Of a stretch of DNA of 8,681 nucleotides, positions 1 to 6,003 are shown one piece after another. The stretch's first letter is position 1. Each line of letters opens with the position of its first letter. Both the position numbers and the translations under genes were made by a program. Where the stretch lies: positions 1-8,681 of the forward strand of contig CAIRAS010000404.1 in assembly GCA_903876615.1 (NCBI GenBank), in the 5' to 3' direction. This DNA comes from an uncultured Holophagaceae bacterium. Lineage in GTDB: Bacteria; Acidobacteriota; Holophagae; Holophagales; Holophagaceae. The notes under the pieces were generated by a model. The model was not told the origin of the DNA. It worked only from the letters and a program-made list of their open reading frames with translations, and did not search any database.

Positions 1-92
1 GCCAGGTTGATGGCGCCATGCTCGTTGGCGAGCCGCGTCATCCCCCGGATGACCGACTCGGTGAACCCGTGGGTGCGCGCCGCCGTGTGCAT
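1..92 (-). CDS. Class I/II PLP-dependent aminotransferase, N-terminal 30 codons (partial)
   Basis: The minus strand from 92 to the left edge encodes an N-terminus ending FTESVIRGMTRLANEHGAIN-L. This resembles the start of fold-type I aminotransferases of the kynurenine/glutamine/methionine transaminase group, where a segment like 'IREMTRLAxExGAINLAQGFPD' leads into the substrate-binding region. Such enzymes move an amino group from an amino acid to a 2-oxo acid in the cytoplasm, using PLP. The catalytic lysine lies outside the window, so activity and substrate cannot be judged. The ATG (92-90) is preceded by GGAGG (100-96) with only 3 nt between, a short but usable spacing; no other in-frame start fits. 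It lies 121 bp downstream of the kinase gene on the same strand, with a stem-loop between them, so it probably has its own promoter. The family call rests on about 30 residues. Confidence 0.72.
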   Translation of the reverse strand, partial: MHTAARTHGFTESVIRGMTRLANEHGAINL

Positions 93-157
93 GAGCCTCC
101 AGGTCAGAAACCATCCCAGGGTACCCGAGGGACCCCAACCACATGGAATCAGCCTAT

Positions 158-186
158 CTCGCGGATCGGCAAAGCCGATCCGCGAG
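158..186. terminator. Perfect 13-bp stem-loop, possible terminator
   Basis: CTCGCGGATCGGC (158-170) and its exact complement (174-186) flank a 3-nt AAA loop. The GC-rich stem starts 28 bp past the stop codon of the minus-strand kinase gene and 66 bp before the aminotransferase start, the usual place for a terminator. Neither side has a T-run, so classical intrinsic termination is not assured. It could instead be an mRNA 3'-end stabiliser or a member of a dispersed palindrome family. Confidence 0.5.
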
Positions 187-213
187 CGGACCCCAAGCGC
201 GGGTAGGTCGGGC

Positions 214-1257
214 TCACCCCCGCGCGGCGGGGTTCAGCTGGCGGCGCAGCTCTTCGAGGGTGAAGGGCTTGGCCAGGAGGGTGACGCCTGGATGCGCGGC
301 CACCAGGTCCAGGGCGCCCTGGTTGGAGCGGCCCGTGGCCAGCAGGACGGGCACCTCGGGCAGCAGGCGGCGGATCAGGGGCAGCGTGCCCTCGCCACCG
401 AGGCCCGGCATGTTCATGTCGAGGATGATGAGGTCCGGCCGGAGACCGGCCTCCAGCCGCGTCAGGGCCTCCTCTCCACTGGAAACGGTGGTCACCGCGT
501 GGCCCAGGATCTCCAGCAGGCTCTGGATGGCGATCTGGATCAGTTCGTCATCGTCCACCAGGAGCAGGTTGAGCGAGGGCTGGCCAGGCTTCGGCGGGGC
601 CTCGGGGACCGGCGCCACCGGCAGGGCCGCCCCCTCGCTGGCCGGGAGTTCAATCCGGACGGTAGTCCCCTGCCCTGGCTCGCTCCGGATGTTGATCTTG
701 CCGCGGTGCGCCTTGACGGTGCCATAGACGATGGGCAGGCCCAGCCCCGTCCCCTTGCCTGGGGGCTTGGTGGTGAAGAAGGGATCCAGGGCCTTCTCGA
801 GGACCTCCGGGGGCATGCCGAGGCCCGTGTCCGCCACCTCCAGCACCGCCTTGGCGCCCTCGCGGCGGGCCCGGATCAGCAGCGTGCCGGAATCCGGCAT
901 GGCGTCCACGGCGTTCACGCAGAGGTTCATGAGGGCATGGCTCAGGGAGGCCGGATCCCCCTTCACGCAGCAGGCCGGCTCCTCCAGATCCGTCACCAGC
1001 TGCACGCGCTGCAGCGTGGTCTGGGACAGGAGGGAGACGCCCTCGCGGACCACGGTGTTGAGGTCCACCTCACGTTCCTCGCTGAGGTTCTTCCGGGCGA
1101 AGCCCAGCAGGCCCTTGGCCAGGCTGCCCCCGCGCTGGCAGGCCTGGATGATGGTGTCCATGTCCCGGTGCAGCGCGCTGTCCGCCGCGGCTTTGTGCTG
1201 GTGTACGGTGGCCATGGCGAGGATGGCCCCGAGGACGTTGTTCATGTCGTGGGCCAC
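214..1257 (-). CDS. Hybrid histidine kinase, kinase-receiver half of a frame-split gene
   Basis: This is the catalytic half of a CckA-like hybrid sensor kinase. Numbering from the GTG at 1257: H-box AHDMNN with phospho-acceptor His3; N-box MNLCVN around Asn111; G1 box DTGLG (143-147); F-box DPFFTTK; G2 box GKGTGLGL (167-174). After a proline-rich linker (about 208-228) comes a receiver domain with acidic pocket Asp235-237, phospho-acceptor Asp280 in LDMNMPG, Thr308 and Lys330. All catalytic residues are intact. The 1257 GTG lies inside the H-box and is not a natural start: the frame is open up to a stop at 1429-1431. It encodes the end of a PAS domain and the dimerisation coiled coil (ARDISERKQAE, then [15 protein letters not shown]). 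It therefore belongs with the PAS-encoding frame upstream; joined, the protein would be 923 aa with phospho-His579 and receiver Asp856. No DNA-binding output domain is present. Confidence 0.85.
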   Translation of the reverse strand: MAHDMNNVLGAILAMATVHQHKAAADSALHRDMDTIIQACQRGGSLAKGLLGFARKNLSEEREVDLNTVVREGVSLLSQTTLQRVQLVTDLEEPACCVKGDPASLSHALMNLCVNAVDAMPDSGTLLIRARREGAKAVLEVADTGLGMPPEVLEKALDPFFTTKPPGKGTGLGLPIVYGTVKAHRGKINIRSEPGQGTTVRIELPASEGAALPVAPVPEAPPKPGQPSLNLLLVDDDELIQIAIQSLLEILGHAVTTVSSGEEALTRLEAGLRPDLIILDMNMPGLGGEGTLPLIRRLLPEVPVLLATGRSNQGALDLVAAHPGVTLLAKPFTLEELRRQLNPAARG

Positions 1258-1327
1258 GCCGCCCGCCAGGATGCCCAGGCTCTCCAGTTTCTGGGCCTGC
1301 TGGAGCTGAGCCTGGAGCTTTGTTTGC

Positions 1328-2986
1328 TCATCCTCGGCCTGCTTGCGCTCCGAGATGTCCCGGGCAGAGGCATAGATGCAGGACCTGCCCCCAAAGCGTG
1401 AACTTCCGCAGCAGGAGTTCCACGGGAATCAACCGCCCATCCTTGGCCTGGTGGACCCAGTCGGCGGGCAGTCCCGTCCTCAGGGATTCCGCCACGCGCA
1501 GGGGCACCTCGTTGCGCAGGAAGGCTGGGACCAGGTCCTCGGGCCTCAGCCGCAGGAACTCGTCACGGGTGTAGCCGTAGCGGTCCAGGGCGACCGCATT
1601 GGCTTCCAGGAAGCAGCCATCGACTTCCCGAATCATGACGGCGTCCGGCGAAGCCTCGAAGGCGGTCCGGAAGCGTTCCTCACCCTCCCTCAGCGCCTGC
1701 TCCACCGCTTTGCTGGCGGTGACGTCCCGGGCCGTGACCACGGACCCGACGATTCGGCCGGCCGGGTCGCGGATGGGGCCGAAGCTGTAGCTGCCCACCC
1801 AGGTCTCGCCGGTGTCCTTGCGGCGCAGGGTGTATTCGACGTTGGACCCGGAAGCACCCCGCAGCGCCTGGGGCACGACCCACTGCTCGACCGGTCGGAG
1901 CTGGCCGTCGAGCCCGTAGACCTCGAGAAAGTCCGGGTACTCCGCCAGAGTCCGGGCGCAGGCTGCCTTGTTCGGAAACCGGTGGAAGGTGGCGAAGGCC
2001 TCGTTGAAGTCGATGAAGCGGGCCTCGGCATCGGAGATGAAGACCGCATCGGTCATGCTGGCCAGGGCGGCATGCAGCTCGGTACGGCTGGTCTGGGCCC
2101 GCGCCTCGGCCAGCTTTCGCTCCGTGATGTCCAGGACGATCCCCAGGTAGCGGCTGATGCTGCCCTCGGCATCGCGCATGGGATGGCCCCGGGACAGGAG
2201 CCACCGCACCTCACCATCCGGATGCACCACCCGCCACTCGAAGTCCAGGTCGGCGCCCTTCGCCACCGCCGCCTCCACGTAAGCCAGCGCGGCGCTGCGG
2301 TCCTCGGGATGGAGCACCTGGACCCAGGCCTCGTAGCTGGGCGCCACCTGGTCCGGATCCAGCCCGTAGAGCTCCCAGAGGGTGTCGAACCAGTGGTTCT
2401 CACCGGTCTTCAGGTCCCACTCCCAGGCGCCGGCCTTCGCCGCCTCATGCCCGAGCTCCAGGTGCTCCAGTGTGCGCTTGAGACGCCCCTCGGCCTGCTT
2501 GCGTTCGGTGATGTCCACGAAGGTGGTGCAAACCTGGAAGGGACCCTCCTGGCCCGGCAGGAAGAGAGGCTCCGCGCTGATGCTGATCCAGGTCGCGGCC
2601 ACCTGGTCCTGGCTGAGGATGCCCATGATCGCGTTCTCGACAGCCCGACCCGTGCGCAGGGCCGCCATGGCCGGATGGGTGTCCCCCAGGAAGGGCGTGC
2701 CGTCCTCGTGGATGGCCTGCCACCTGGGGTCCATAGATGTGCGCCCCTGCATCTGCGCCAGGCTGAGCCCCAGGATGCGCTCCGCGGCCCGGTTGGCACT
2801 CAGGATCCGGCCCTGAGCATCCTGGAACACGATCCCGTGCGGTGCGGCCTCGAAGAGCACCCGCTCCCGTTCCCGGGCGGCCTCCACCCCCCCTTCGGGG
2901 TCGAACCCAGTCCCTGGACCTCGCTGGCTCACGGCTCCCGCTCCTGGCCTGCTCGTGGGATCCACGGAGCAGGATTCCTCTCCCAT
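1328..2986 (-). CDS. Multi-PAS sensor, N-terminal half of the frame-split hybrid histidine kinase
   Basis: The 552-aa product has a short low-complexity leader (1-35) and four tandem PAS domains at about 41-163, 173-292, 304-425 and 436-534. The first three end in the usual DIT(E)-type linkers: DITERKQAE, DITERKLAE and DVTASKAVE. The second has the PAS-3-type WEWDL...HPEDR...VVHPDGEVRW pattern. No signal peptide or membrane segment is visible, so it should sense cytoplasmic cues. The fourth PAS stops making sense after RKFTLWGQ (residues 527-534): the last 18 residues are out-of-frame translation, and the expected continuation GRSCIYASARDISERKQAE is in the next frame. This half alone has no kinase or output domain. 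Two starts are possible: ATG 2986 without a Shine-Dalgarno, or GTG 2965, which has AGAGGA about 9-10 nt upstream and fits the predicted promoter better. Confidence 0.82.
   Translation of the reverse strand: MGEESCSVDPTSRPGAGAVSQRGPGTGFDPEGGVEAARERERVLFEAAPHGIVFQDAQGRILSANRAAERILGLSLAQMQGRTSMDPRWQAIHEDGTPFLGDTHPAMAALRTGRAVENAIMGILSQDQVAATWISISAEPLFLPGQEGPFQVCTTFVDITERKQAEGRLKRTLEHLELGHEAAKAGAWEWDLKTGENHWFDTLWELYGLDPDQVAPSYEAWVQVLHPEDRSAALAYVEAAVAKGADLDFEWRVVHPDGEVRWLLSRGHPMRDAEGSISRYLGIVLDITERKLAEARAQTSRTELHAALASMTDAVFISDAEARFIDFNEAFATFHRFPNKAACARTLAEYPDFLEVYGLDGQLRPVEQWVVPQALRGASGSNVEYTLRRKDTGETWVGSYSFGPIRDPAGRIVGSVVTARDVTASKAVEQALREGEERFRTAFEASPDAVMIREVDGCFLEANAVALDRYGYTRDEFLRLRPEDLVPAFLRNEVPLRVAESLRTGLPADWVHQAKDGRLIPVELLLRKFTLWGQVLHLCLCPGHLGAQAGRG
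1385..1397 (-). other. Frame break joining the PAS and kinase halves
   Basis: The minus strand reads ...AAG TTC ACG CTT TGG GGG CAG (KFTLWGQ) in the PAS frame. Dropping one base from the T-run (plus-strand AAA, 1393-1395) or the G-run (plus-strand CCCCC, 1388-1392) gives KFTLGGRSCIYASARDI or KFTLWGRSCIYASARDI, a normal PAS C-terminus leading into the kinase. The two frames overlap only from 1328 to 1428, so the shift must lie there. The adjacent homopolymers suggest a sequencing error or a recent one-base insertion. A programmed +1 shift is possible but no recognisable signal is seen. Confidence 0.85.
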
Positions 2987-3003
2987 CGGACAGACGGGTG
3001 AAA

Positions 3004-3032
3004 AGAATAAACTTCAAGACAGTGGTCCTCAA
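3004..3032 (-). promoter_or_regulatory. Putative sigma-70-type promoter of the frame-split kinase gene
   Basis: On the minus strand TTGAGG (3032-3027) and TATTCT (3009-3004) are separated by exactly 17 bp; each matches the TTGACA/TATAAT consensus at four of six bases. Transcription would begin near 2997, only about 11 nt before the ATG at 2986. That would leave almost no leader for that ATG and favours the GTG at 2965, which has a purine-rich Shine-Dalgarno at 2981-2976. Prediction by eye only. Confidence 0.4.
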
Positions 3033-3220
3033 GGCGCTCGTGCCCCGTTTCAGCCCTGCCCAACCGCCTCCAGCCAGGCTCCTGTCCTGACCAGCCGGAG
3101 AAGACAGGCCGAGACTGTTTCTCTCGGGAATTTTAGGGAGGAACTCATAGGGACCGGCGCCGTGGCCGATGCCTGGGGCAGGGTGTTCTCAGCCTGCCAG
3201 GGCTGACGGGGATGGTATTC

Positions 3221-3244
3221 TTGGCACCTTTCCCCATTTGGCAC
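3221..3244 (+). repeat. Direct repeat TTGGCAC x2
   Basis: Two identical 7-mers, at 3221-3227 and 3238-3244, sit 17 bp apart start to start, 39 bp before the ATG of the membrane kinase. The spacing is a little under two helical turns, so one protein dimer or two adjacent proteins could bind the same face. Chance occurrence is possible for so short a motif. Confidence 0.3.
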
Positions 3245-3282
3245 ACCCGCTCTTGCTCCGCTCCTGTTCTCGAGCCCCTCCC

Positions 3283-5712
3283 ATGGATAAGCGCGGCCCC
3301 TCGATCTTCCTGAGCTTGACCCTGGTCGGTCTGGTTCTGGGGGCCCTGGGCGTCATCTCCATCCCCCTCGGCCACGGCATCAGCGGCTTCTGGGTGGCAG
3401 GGGTCGTCCAGGTGGCCGGCGGCATCTGGTTCGGGGGCTGGGGCGTCGTCGCGGCCGCCGTGTTCCCCTCGGTGAGCAACGCCATCACCCACTCCCCGCT
3501 GGTTTCCATCCTGGGGTTCATCCCGGCGAACCTCGTCCAGGCGCTGATTCCCGCCTGGGCCTACCGGCACTTCCGGCAGGACCCTGGCGCGCGGGGGCGG
3601 CAGGGGCTGCTCTTCTATCTGGCCTGGGGGACCTTGGCTTCGGCGTTGGCGGGCGCCCTGCTCGGCGCTGCCGCCATCGTGCTGCTGAACCACCTGCCCT
3701 GGGCGGCCTTCCCGGCCCTGGCCGCCAAGTGGGCCCTCTCCAACATGGTCGTGTCGATCCTGGTTGGCATCCCTGTTCAGCGCGAGCTGACGCCGCTGTG
3801 GAACGAGCTGGGTCTGCTTGTGAAGGACTGGTGGGCCTTCGACCGGCGGACCGACGCCGCGGGCCCCCGGCGCTTCCGGGACCTGCCGCTCCAGGTAAAG
3901 CTCGCGGCCGCCATGTGCGCCGGCGGCCTGGGACCTCTGCTGGTCCTCTCCCTGCTGGAGTTTGCCCAACATGGCGGCCACACCGATCCGGCCAATCTGA
4001 CGCCGCTCTTCCTCATCATCAGCCTGGTGACCATGCTCCTGGGGGTCGGGTTCCTCTCCCGGGAGACCGTGCGGCCCCTGCGGGACCTCGAGACCCAGGC
4101 GGAACACCTGCTGAACCACCGGAGCGGCCTGATCGCCGTCGACCGCCGGGATGAGATCGGCCGGCTGGGCCGGGCCTTCAGCGTCCTGCTGGAGGCGGTG
4201 CGCAAAGAGCGGGAGCTGGCCGAGGGCTACCTGCAGGTGGCCGAAGTGATCCTGGTCGCCATCGACACCCAGGGCCGCATCACCATGCTGAACCGGAAGG
4301 GCTGTCTGGTCCTGGGCTACGAGGAAGGGGAGCTGCTCGGCCAGGACTGGTGCAAGGTCTGCCTGCCCCCCGAGGACTCCGAGGCGGGCTACACCGTCAC
4401 GCGGCGCCTCCTCGCCGGGGACCTCGCCCCCGTGGAGTACGGCGAGAACCACGTGCTCCGCAAGGATGGCAGCCGGCGTCTCATCGCCTGGCACAACGCC
4501 CTGCTGAGGGAGGACGAGGGCCGGATCACCGGCATCCTCAGCTCAGGCCAGGACATCACCGAGCAGAGAGAGGCCGAGGCGCAGCGGCTCCAGCTTGAGT
4601 CCCAGCTCCAGCAGTCCCAGAAGATGAAGAGCCTCGGGACCCTGGCCGGGGGCGTGGCCCACGACATGAACAACGTGCTTGCGGCGATCCTCGGTCTGGC
4701 CTCGGCCAAGCTCGAGACCCAACCGGAAGGGAGCCCGACCCACCGCGCCTTCGACAGCATCGCCAAGGCGGCCCTCCGGGGGGGTGACATGGTCAAGAGC
4801 CTCCTGGGCTTTGCCCGCCAGAGCCCCGCCGAGGAACGGGAGCTGGATCTCAACACCCTGCTGAGGGAGGAAGTTCAGCTCCTTGAGCGAATCACCCTCT
4901 CCCTGATTTGTCTGGAACTGGACCTGCAGCCTGATCTGCGGCCCATCCACGGGGATCTGAGTGCCTTGAGCGCCGCCTTGATGAACCTGTGCGTCAACAG
5001 TGTGCAGGCCATGCCTGAGAAGGGCACCCTCACCCTGCGCACCCGGAACGTGGCCCCCGACTGGGTGGAAGTCCTGGTGCAGGACACGGGCACCGGGATG
5101 TCCCCGGAGGTCCTGGACCGGGCCCTCGACCCCTTCTTCACCACCAAGGAGATCGGCCAGGGCACGGGCCTGGGACTCTCCATGGTCTACAGCACCATCA
5201 AGGCCCACCGCGGGCACCTGGAGATCCAGAGCCAGCCTGGCTCGGGAACGACCATCCGAATGAGGTTCCCGGCCTGCGATTCGACGATCCAGACCGCACC
5301 CCGGGCGGAACTTCACCGCGCGGAAGGACCAGCCCTCTCGCTGGACGTCCTCCTGGTGGATGACGACGTGCTCGTCCAGGACTCCACGGGTGACATCCTC
5401 CAGGCCCTGGGCCATACCGTGGTCACGGAGGCCTCCGGAGAGGCCGCGCTCGCCACCCTGGAAGCGGGCTTCCGACCTGATGTGGTCATCCTCGACATGA
5501 ACATGCCCGGGCTGGGCGGCAGCGGAACCCTGCCCCGCCTGCGCGCCCTGCTCCCGGAGGTCCCGGTCCTGCTGTCCACCGGGCGCATGGATCAGGCCGC
5601 CCTGGACCTCGCCGACCGCTATCCCCACGTCATCCCGCTGCCGAAGCCCTTCAGCCTGAAGGACCTCAAGCGGCGCCTCCAGGCCGTGGAGCCGCCGCCG
5701 CGGGAAGGCTAG
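3283..5712 (+). CDS. Membrane-bound PAS hybrid histidine kinase with C-terminal receiver (CckA-like architecture)
   Basis: The 809-aa sensor kinase autophosphorylates on His and passes phosphate to its own receiver. The N-terminus is very hydrophobic, with about five membrane segments (roughly 7-29, 35-62, 70-94, 108-136, 143-165), then two more at about 206-226 and 240-258. A HAMP-like segment follows (about 259-310, RPLRDLETQAEHL...RRDEIGRLGRAF), then one PAS (about 311-425, ending SSGQDITEQREAE) and a coiled coil. The kinase core has H-box VAHDMNN (His460), N-box MNLCVN (Asn568), G1 DTGTG (601-605), DPFFTTK, and G2 GQGTGLGL (625-632). The receiver has Asp693-695, phospho-Asp738, Thr766 and Lys788. 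The multi-pass N-terminus resembles MASE-type sensory domains in size and position, but I cannot assign it. ATG 3283 is chosen because the hydrophobic segment starts just after it. No Shine-Dalgarno precedes it; an ATG at 3169 would add 38 residues of unlikely sequence. It is paralogous to the divergent kinase. Confidence 0.92.
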   Translation: MDKRGPSIFLSLTLVGLVLGALGVISIPLGHGISGFWVAGVVQVAGGIWFGGWGVVAAAVFPSVSNAITHSPLVSILGFIPANLVQALIPAWAYRHFRQDPGARGRQGLLFYLAWGTLASALAGALLGAAAIVLLNHLPWAAFPALAAKWALSNMVVSILVGIPVQRELTPLWNELGLLVKDWWAFDRRTDAAGPRRFRDLPLQVKLAAAMCAGGLGPLLVLSLLEFAQHGGHTDPANLTPLFLIISLVTMLLGVGFLSRETVRPLRDLETQAEHLLNHRSGLIAVDRRDEIGRLGRAFSVLLEAVRKERELAEGYLQVAEVILVAIDTQGRITMLNRKGCLVLGYEEGELLGQDWCKVCLPPEDSEAGYTVTRRLLAGDLAPVEYGENHVLRKDGSRRLIAWHNALLREDEGRITGILSSGQDITEQREAEAQRLQLESQLQQSQKMKSLGTLAGGVAHDMNNVLAAILGLASAKLETQPEGSPTHRAFDSIAKAALRGGDMVKSLLGFARQSPAEERELDLNTLLREEVQLLERITLSLICLELDLQPDLRPIHGDLSALSAALMNLCVNSVQAMPEKGTLTLRTRNVAPDWVEVLVQDTGTGMSPEVLDRALDPFFTTKEIGQGTGLGLSMVYSTIKAHRGHLEIQSQPGSGTTIRMRFPACDSTIQTAPRAELHRAEGPALSLDVLLVDDDVLVQDSTGDILQALGHTVVTEASGEAALATLEAGFRPDVVILDMNMPGLGGSGTLPRLRALLPEVPVLLSTGRMDQAALDLADRYPHVIPLPKPFSLKDLKRRLQAVEPPPREG

Positions 5713-5848
5713 GGAACGCGCCAGGGGGGGCTTCGACTCACTCGGGCGGGACTCGAACCGCGTCTGGCTTCGCCAGTCGCCGGCCTGCTCCTGCTCGCTG
5801 TCAGCTCGCGGAGACGGAGCCTCCTCGCAGGTTCGAATCCCCATCTTT
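5713..5848. repeat. Structured tRNA-like intergenic element with facing T-loop motifs
   Basis: No credible gene is present between the kinase stop and the terminator. Two T-arm-like motifs face each other: GGGACTCGAACC (5748-5759) and GGTTCGAATCCC (5830-5841), complementary at 11 of 12 positions. Between them lie a perfect hairpin CTGGC-TTC-GCCAG (5764-5776), a GCTCC...GGAGC pairing and several GAG/CTC-rich stretches. No D-arm, anticodon arm or matched acceptor stem can be built on either strand, so it is not a functional tRNA. A dispersed tRNA-derived repeat or remnant is my inference; a genome-wide copy count would decide. Confidence 0.45.
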
Positions 5849-5917
5849 CTCCAGTGAAAAGGCCCCCGCGAACGGGGGCCTTTTCACTGGAGCCAACTAC
5901 AGGATTCGAACCTGCGA
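5825..5917. repeat. Long imperfect inverted repeat pairing the tRNA-Thr 3' end with a mirror copy
   Basis: The two arms are centred on the terminator loop. The outer 16 bases TCGCAGGTTCGAATCC (5825-5840) are exactly complementary to 5902-5917 (T-arm of the tRNA), and the inner 20 bp (5849-5868 with 5873-5892) also match perfectly. Only 8-9 bp in between differ (5841-5848 against 5893-5901, the acceptor and T-stem 3' strand). The plus strand therefore carries an imitation of a tRNA 3' end, including a TCCA in the same place relative to the terminator. Confidence 0.85.
5849..5892. terminator. Bidirectional intrinsic terminator, 20-bp perfect hairpin
   Basis: Positions 5849-5868 pair perfectly with 5873-5892 around a CGAA loop (5869-5872). 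The stem has a GGCCCCCG/CGGGGGCC core flanked by AAAA on one side and TTTT (5881-5884) on the other, so transcripts from either strand form a GC-rich stem followed by a short U-run. It can end the plus-strand kinase transcript, 137 bp past its stop, and the minus-strand tRNA-Thr transcript. The right arm includes the tRNA's CCA, discriminator and last acceptor base, so the terminator stem begins inside the tRNA gene. Confidence 0.88.
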
Positions 5918-5963
5918 CCTGCTGATTACGAATCAGCTGCTCTACCAACTGAGCTAAGTTGGC
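5888..5963 (-). tRNA. tRNA-Thr, anticodon CGU, with encoded CCA
   Basis: The 76-nt minus-strand gene folds as a complete cloverleaf. The acceptor stem is GCCAACT/AGTTGGC (7 bp perfect), the D-arm is GCTC...GAGC with loop AGTTGGTA, and the anticodon stem is GCTGA/TCAGC with loop TTCGTAA. The anticodon is therefore CGU, which reads ACG (Thr). The variable loop is AGGTC, and the T-arm is GCAGG/CCTGT around TTCGAAT. The discriminator is U and CCA is encoded (5890-5888). It starts 40 nt downstream of the prolyl oligopeptidase stop on the same strand. I see no strong promoter in that gap, so read-through from the peptidase gene is possible. Its 3' end runs directly into the terminator hairpin. Confidence 0.95.
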
Positions 5964-6003
5964 GCTCACTATCCAGTTTGCCCGGGGGGGCGGCTGATGG
6001 CAA

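Larger units (their letters stand above)
2987..3282. other. Divergent intergenic region between the two hybrid kinase genes
   Basis: No coding signal in this 296-bp stretch is convincing. Besides the minus-strand promoter candidate at 3004-3032, it contains a direct repeat TTGGCAC (3221-3227 and 3238-3244, 17 bp start to start) and a small dyad TCAGCC/GGCTGA (3189-3194 and 3201-3206). These lie 40-95 bp upstream of the plus-strand kinase start and could be regulator sites. No clear plus-strand -35/-10 pair was found. Confidence 0.45.

Noticed and set aside
7..1401. 464-aa plus-strand open frame
   Set aside because: It is antisense to the kinase-receiver domains, with low-complexity Gly/Arg/Gln/His-rich composition caused by GC-rich codon positions.
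1376..3001. 541-aa plus-strand open frame
   Set aside because: It is the antisense shadow of the PAS-encoding frame, which has recognisable domains; this one has none.
3161..3206. Short leader peptide starting GTG 3161
   Set aside because: The nearest purine-rich site (3136-3142) is too far upstream, and the peptide has no feature of an attenuator.
3221..3256. Sigma-54 promoter suggested by TTGGCAC
   Set aside because: The -12 GC element is absent at the required spacing after either copy; the nearest TTGC is 3 bp too far.
3145..5844. Long minus-strand open frames (449 aa at 3145-4494 and 433 aa at 4543-5844)
   Set aside because: Both are antisense to the membrane hybrid kinase and show no domain or start signal.
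5725..5855. A second, functional tRNA gene on the plus strand
   Set aside because: There is a T-loop and a TCCA, but the T-stem does not pair, and no acceptor partner, D-arm or anticodon arm exists.
5709..5969. 86-aa minus-strand open frame beginning SANLAQLVEQLIRNQQVAGSN
   Set aside because: Its first third is the translated tRNA-Thr gene, a well-known kind of spurious protein, and the rest translates the terminator and the tRNA-like element.
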